Assembly (NCBI RefSeq): GCF_025398175.1
Contig: NZ_CP099735.1
Coordinates: forward strand, 434,001 to 498,000
Source of the DNA: Photobacterium sp. TY1-4
GTDB lineage: Bacteria > Pseudomonadota > Gammaproteobacteria > Enterobacterales > Vibrionaceae
DNA length: 64,000 nucleotides
Reading direction: 5' to 3'
A model generated the notes under the pieces. The model searched no databases, was not told where the DNA came from, and saw nothing but the letters and a program-made list of their open reading frames with translations. Below are positions 63,346 to 64,000 of this stretch, in pieces. The position numbers were made by a program, and so were the translations under genes. How positions within the stretch are numbered: the first letter of the stretch is position 1; each line of letters starts with the position of its first letter.

Positions 63346-63469
63346 GTCTTATTCCTTTAATCTGGTCTGTCCAGTTAACATTAACACAAGTTCAACAAAT
63401 CACCAGCGAGCTCGACAACAAAACGGCTGCTAACCAGTGCGAAAAACCAAGAGAAAACAACCCGCCACG

Positions 63470-63865
63470 TTACTCTTTATCAAAACTGTCCACCACGATT
63501 GCGCCCATAGAAGCAGGCATGGTGATCAGGACAATCCGCTTGAATGAAAGCAACGGCTCTGACAACAAGGGCAATTTATCGAGTGCCAGGAGTACCAGGC
63601 AGACAACGAAAGCGGTGATCAGGTAGGCCACGACAATTCGGAAGACAAAAACCGGCAGACGTCGACGAATATCGGCTTGAAACACGCTCTCGTAAGCAAA
63701 GAACCCCAGAAAGAAAACAGACAGAATAAACACCATCAGCAAATTCTGCATCGGTAATGTTTCTCCCAAACGCCAGGCTTCTTCCGAGAAAGAAATAGGA
63801 ACCGCCAAAGCAAACGCCCCGACAAAGACCTGGCTTGCATCCTCCAGGTTGAAACTGAACTTCAT
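63470..63865 (-). CDS. DUF2391-like small integral membrane protein
   Basis: 131 residues from ATG 63865 with AGAGG six bases upstream. The start SFNLEDASQVFVGAFALAVPISFSEEAWRLGETLP and four membrane helices match DUF2391/TIGR02587-type proteins. Function unknown. Confidence 0.75.
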   Translation of the reverse strand: MKFSFNLEDASQVFVGAFALAVPISFSEEAWRLGETLPMQNLLMVFILSVFFLGFFAYESVFQADIRRRLPVFVFRIVVAYLITAFVVCLVLLALDKLPLLSEPLLSFKRIVLITMPASMGAIVVDSFDKE

Positions 63866-63971
63866 TTTGACCTCTTTCTGCGATGAGTTGCCGCCGAATG
63901 TCTTAGCAATAACACACCTGATGCACAAGGCTCCACTACAATGAGAATATATCAATCTGCGAGCTGTTCAG

Positions 63972-64000
63972 ATGGCAGAACGAATCTTGATCGCCGACAC
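63972..64000 (+). CDS. Start of an unidentified gene (cut by window end)
   Basis: ATG at 63972 opens a frame MAERILIAD that runs off the right edge. The ILIAD pattern would suit a response regulator receiver domain, but nine residues are too few to decide. GAG lies upstream. Confidence 0.3.

Noticed and set aside
1..64000. tRNA, rRNA, riboswitch
   Set aside because: No cloverleaf, rRNA-like conserved block or known riboswitch fold was recognised by eye.

Overview
The window reads as chromosomal DNA of a marine gamma-proteobacterium, most likely a moderately GC-rich member of the Vibrionaceae (Photobacterium/Grimontia/Vibrio-like). This rests on recognisable families: a PatZ-type lysine acetyltransferase, a YdbH-YnbE-YdbL lipid-transport operon, a DUF1840 protein, an RluA-like synthase with a coiled-coil insert, an ETF/ETF-QO set, and an M60 metalloprotease lipoprotein. 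Genus is inference. No rRNA, tRNA, CRISPR array or replication origin was seen.

Layout: 0-1.3 kb holds the end of a tyrosine integrase and a Fic/YhfG toxin-antitoxin pair. 1.3-16 kb is mostly core: ddl, a SPOR lipoprotein, patZ, a YhaJ-like regulator, a periplasmic repeat protein, an Nramp-like transporter without the metal motifs, ydbH-ynbE-ydbL and a YeiH-type transporter. 16-24.5 kb is a minus-strand iron island: a siderophore receptor, then fecB-fecC-fecD-fecE-fecA with overlapping stops and starts and two Fur-like sites. 24.5-28.3 kb pairs LexA-controlled umuDC with a divergent AbiE-type toxin-antitoxin operon that has its own promoter and palindrome. 28.5-40.3 kb is housekeeping: a second SPOR lipoprotein, a MATE pump with LysR regulator, etfBA divergent from ETF-QO, cutA, a LysE exporter, ACT, VIT and Mut7-C proteins. 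40.4-43.8 kb is accessory: an MFS pump and GNAT acetyltransferase, an IS6-like end remnant and a complete IS4-family element. 43.8-64 kb holds an orphan hisC beside an amino-acid binding protein and a divergent LysR, an AraC/GyrI regulator, an ethylbenzene-dehydrogenase-like haem protein beside a perfect FNR palindrome, hsp20, the M60 lipoprotein, an RluA synthase, an esterase, slyB, metY, an outer-membrane protein, ABM, SDR, DJ-1-like, DUF1840, rhomboid, crotonase and DUF2391 genes.

Two patterns cut across genes. Short tandem repeats (7-18 bp units) lie in intergenic DNA at six places, each close after a terminator or hairpin, and a seventh (15 bp units) sits at the start of the ETF-QO gene, where it makes alternative start codons. 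Several divergent promoters carry perfect or near-perfect palindromes that point to specific regulators: LexA, FNR, Fur, a LiuR-like MerR protein, AbiEi and LysR. Many starts were moved inward from the longest reading frame because an ideal Shine-Dalgarno sequence or lipoprotein signal sits at the inner start.
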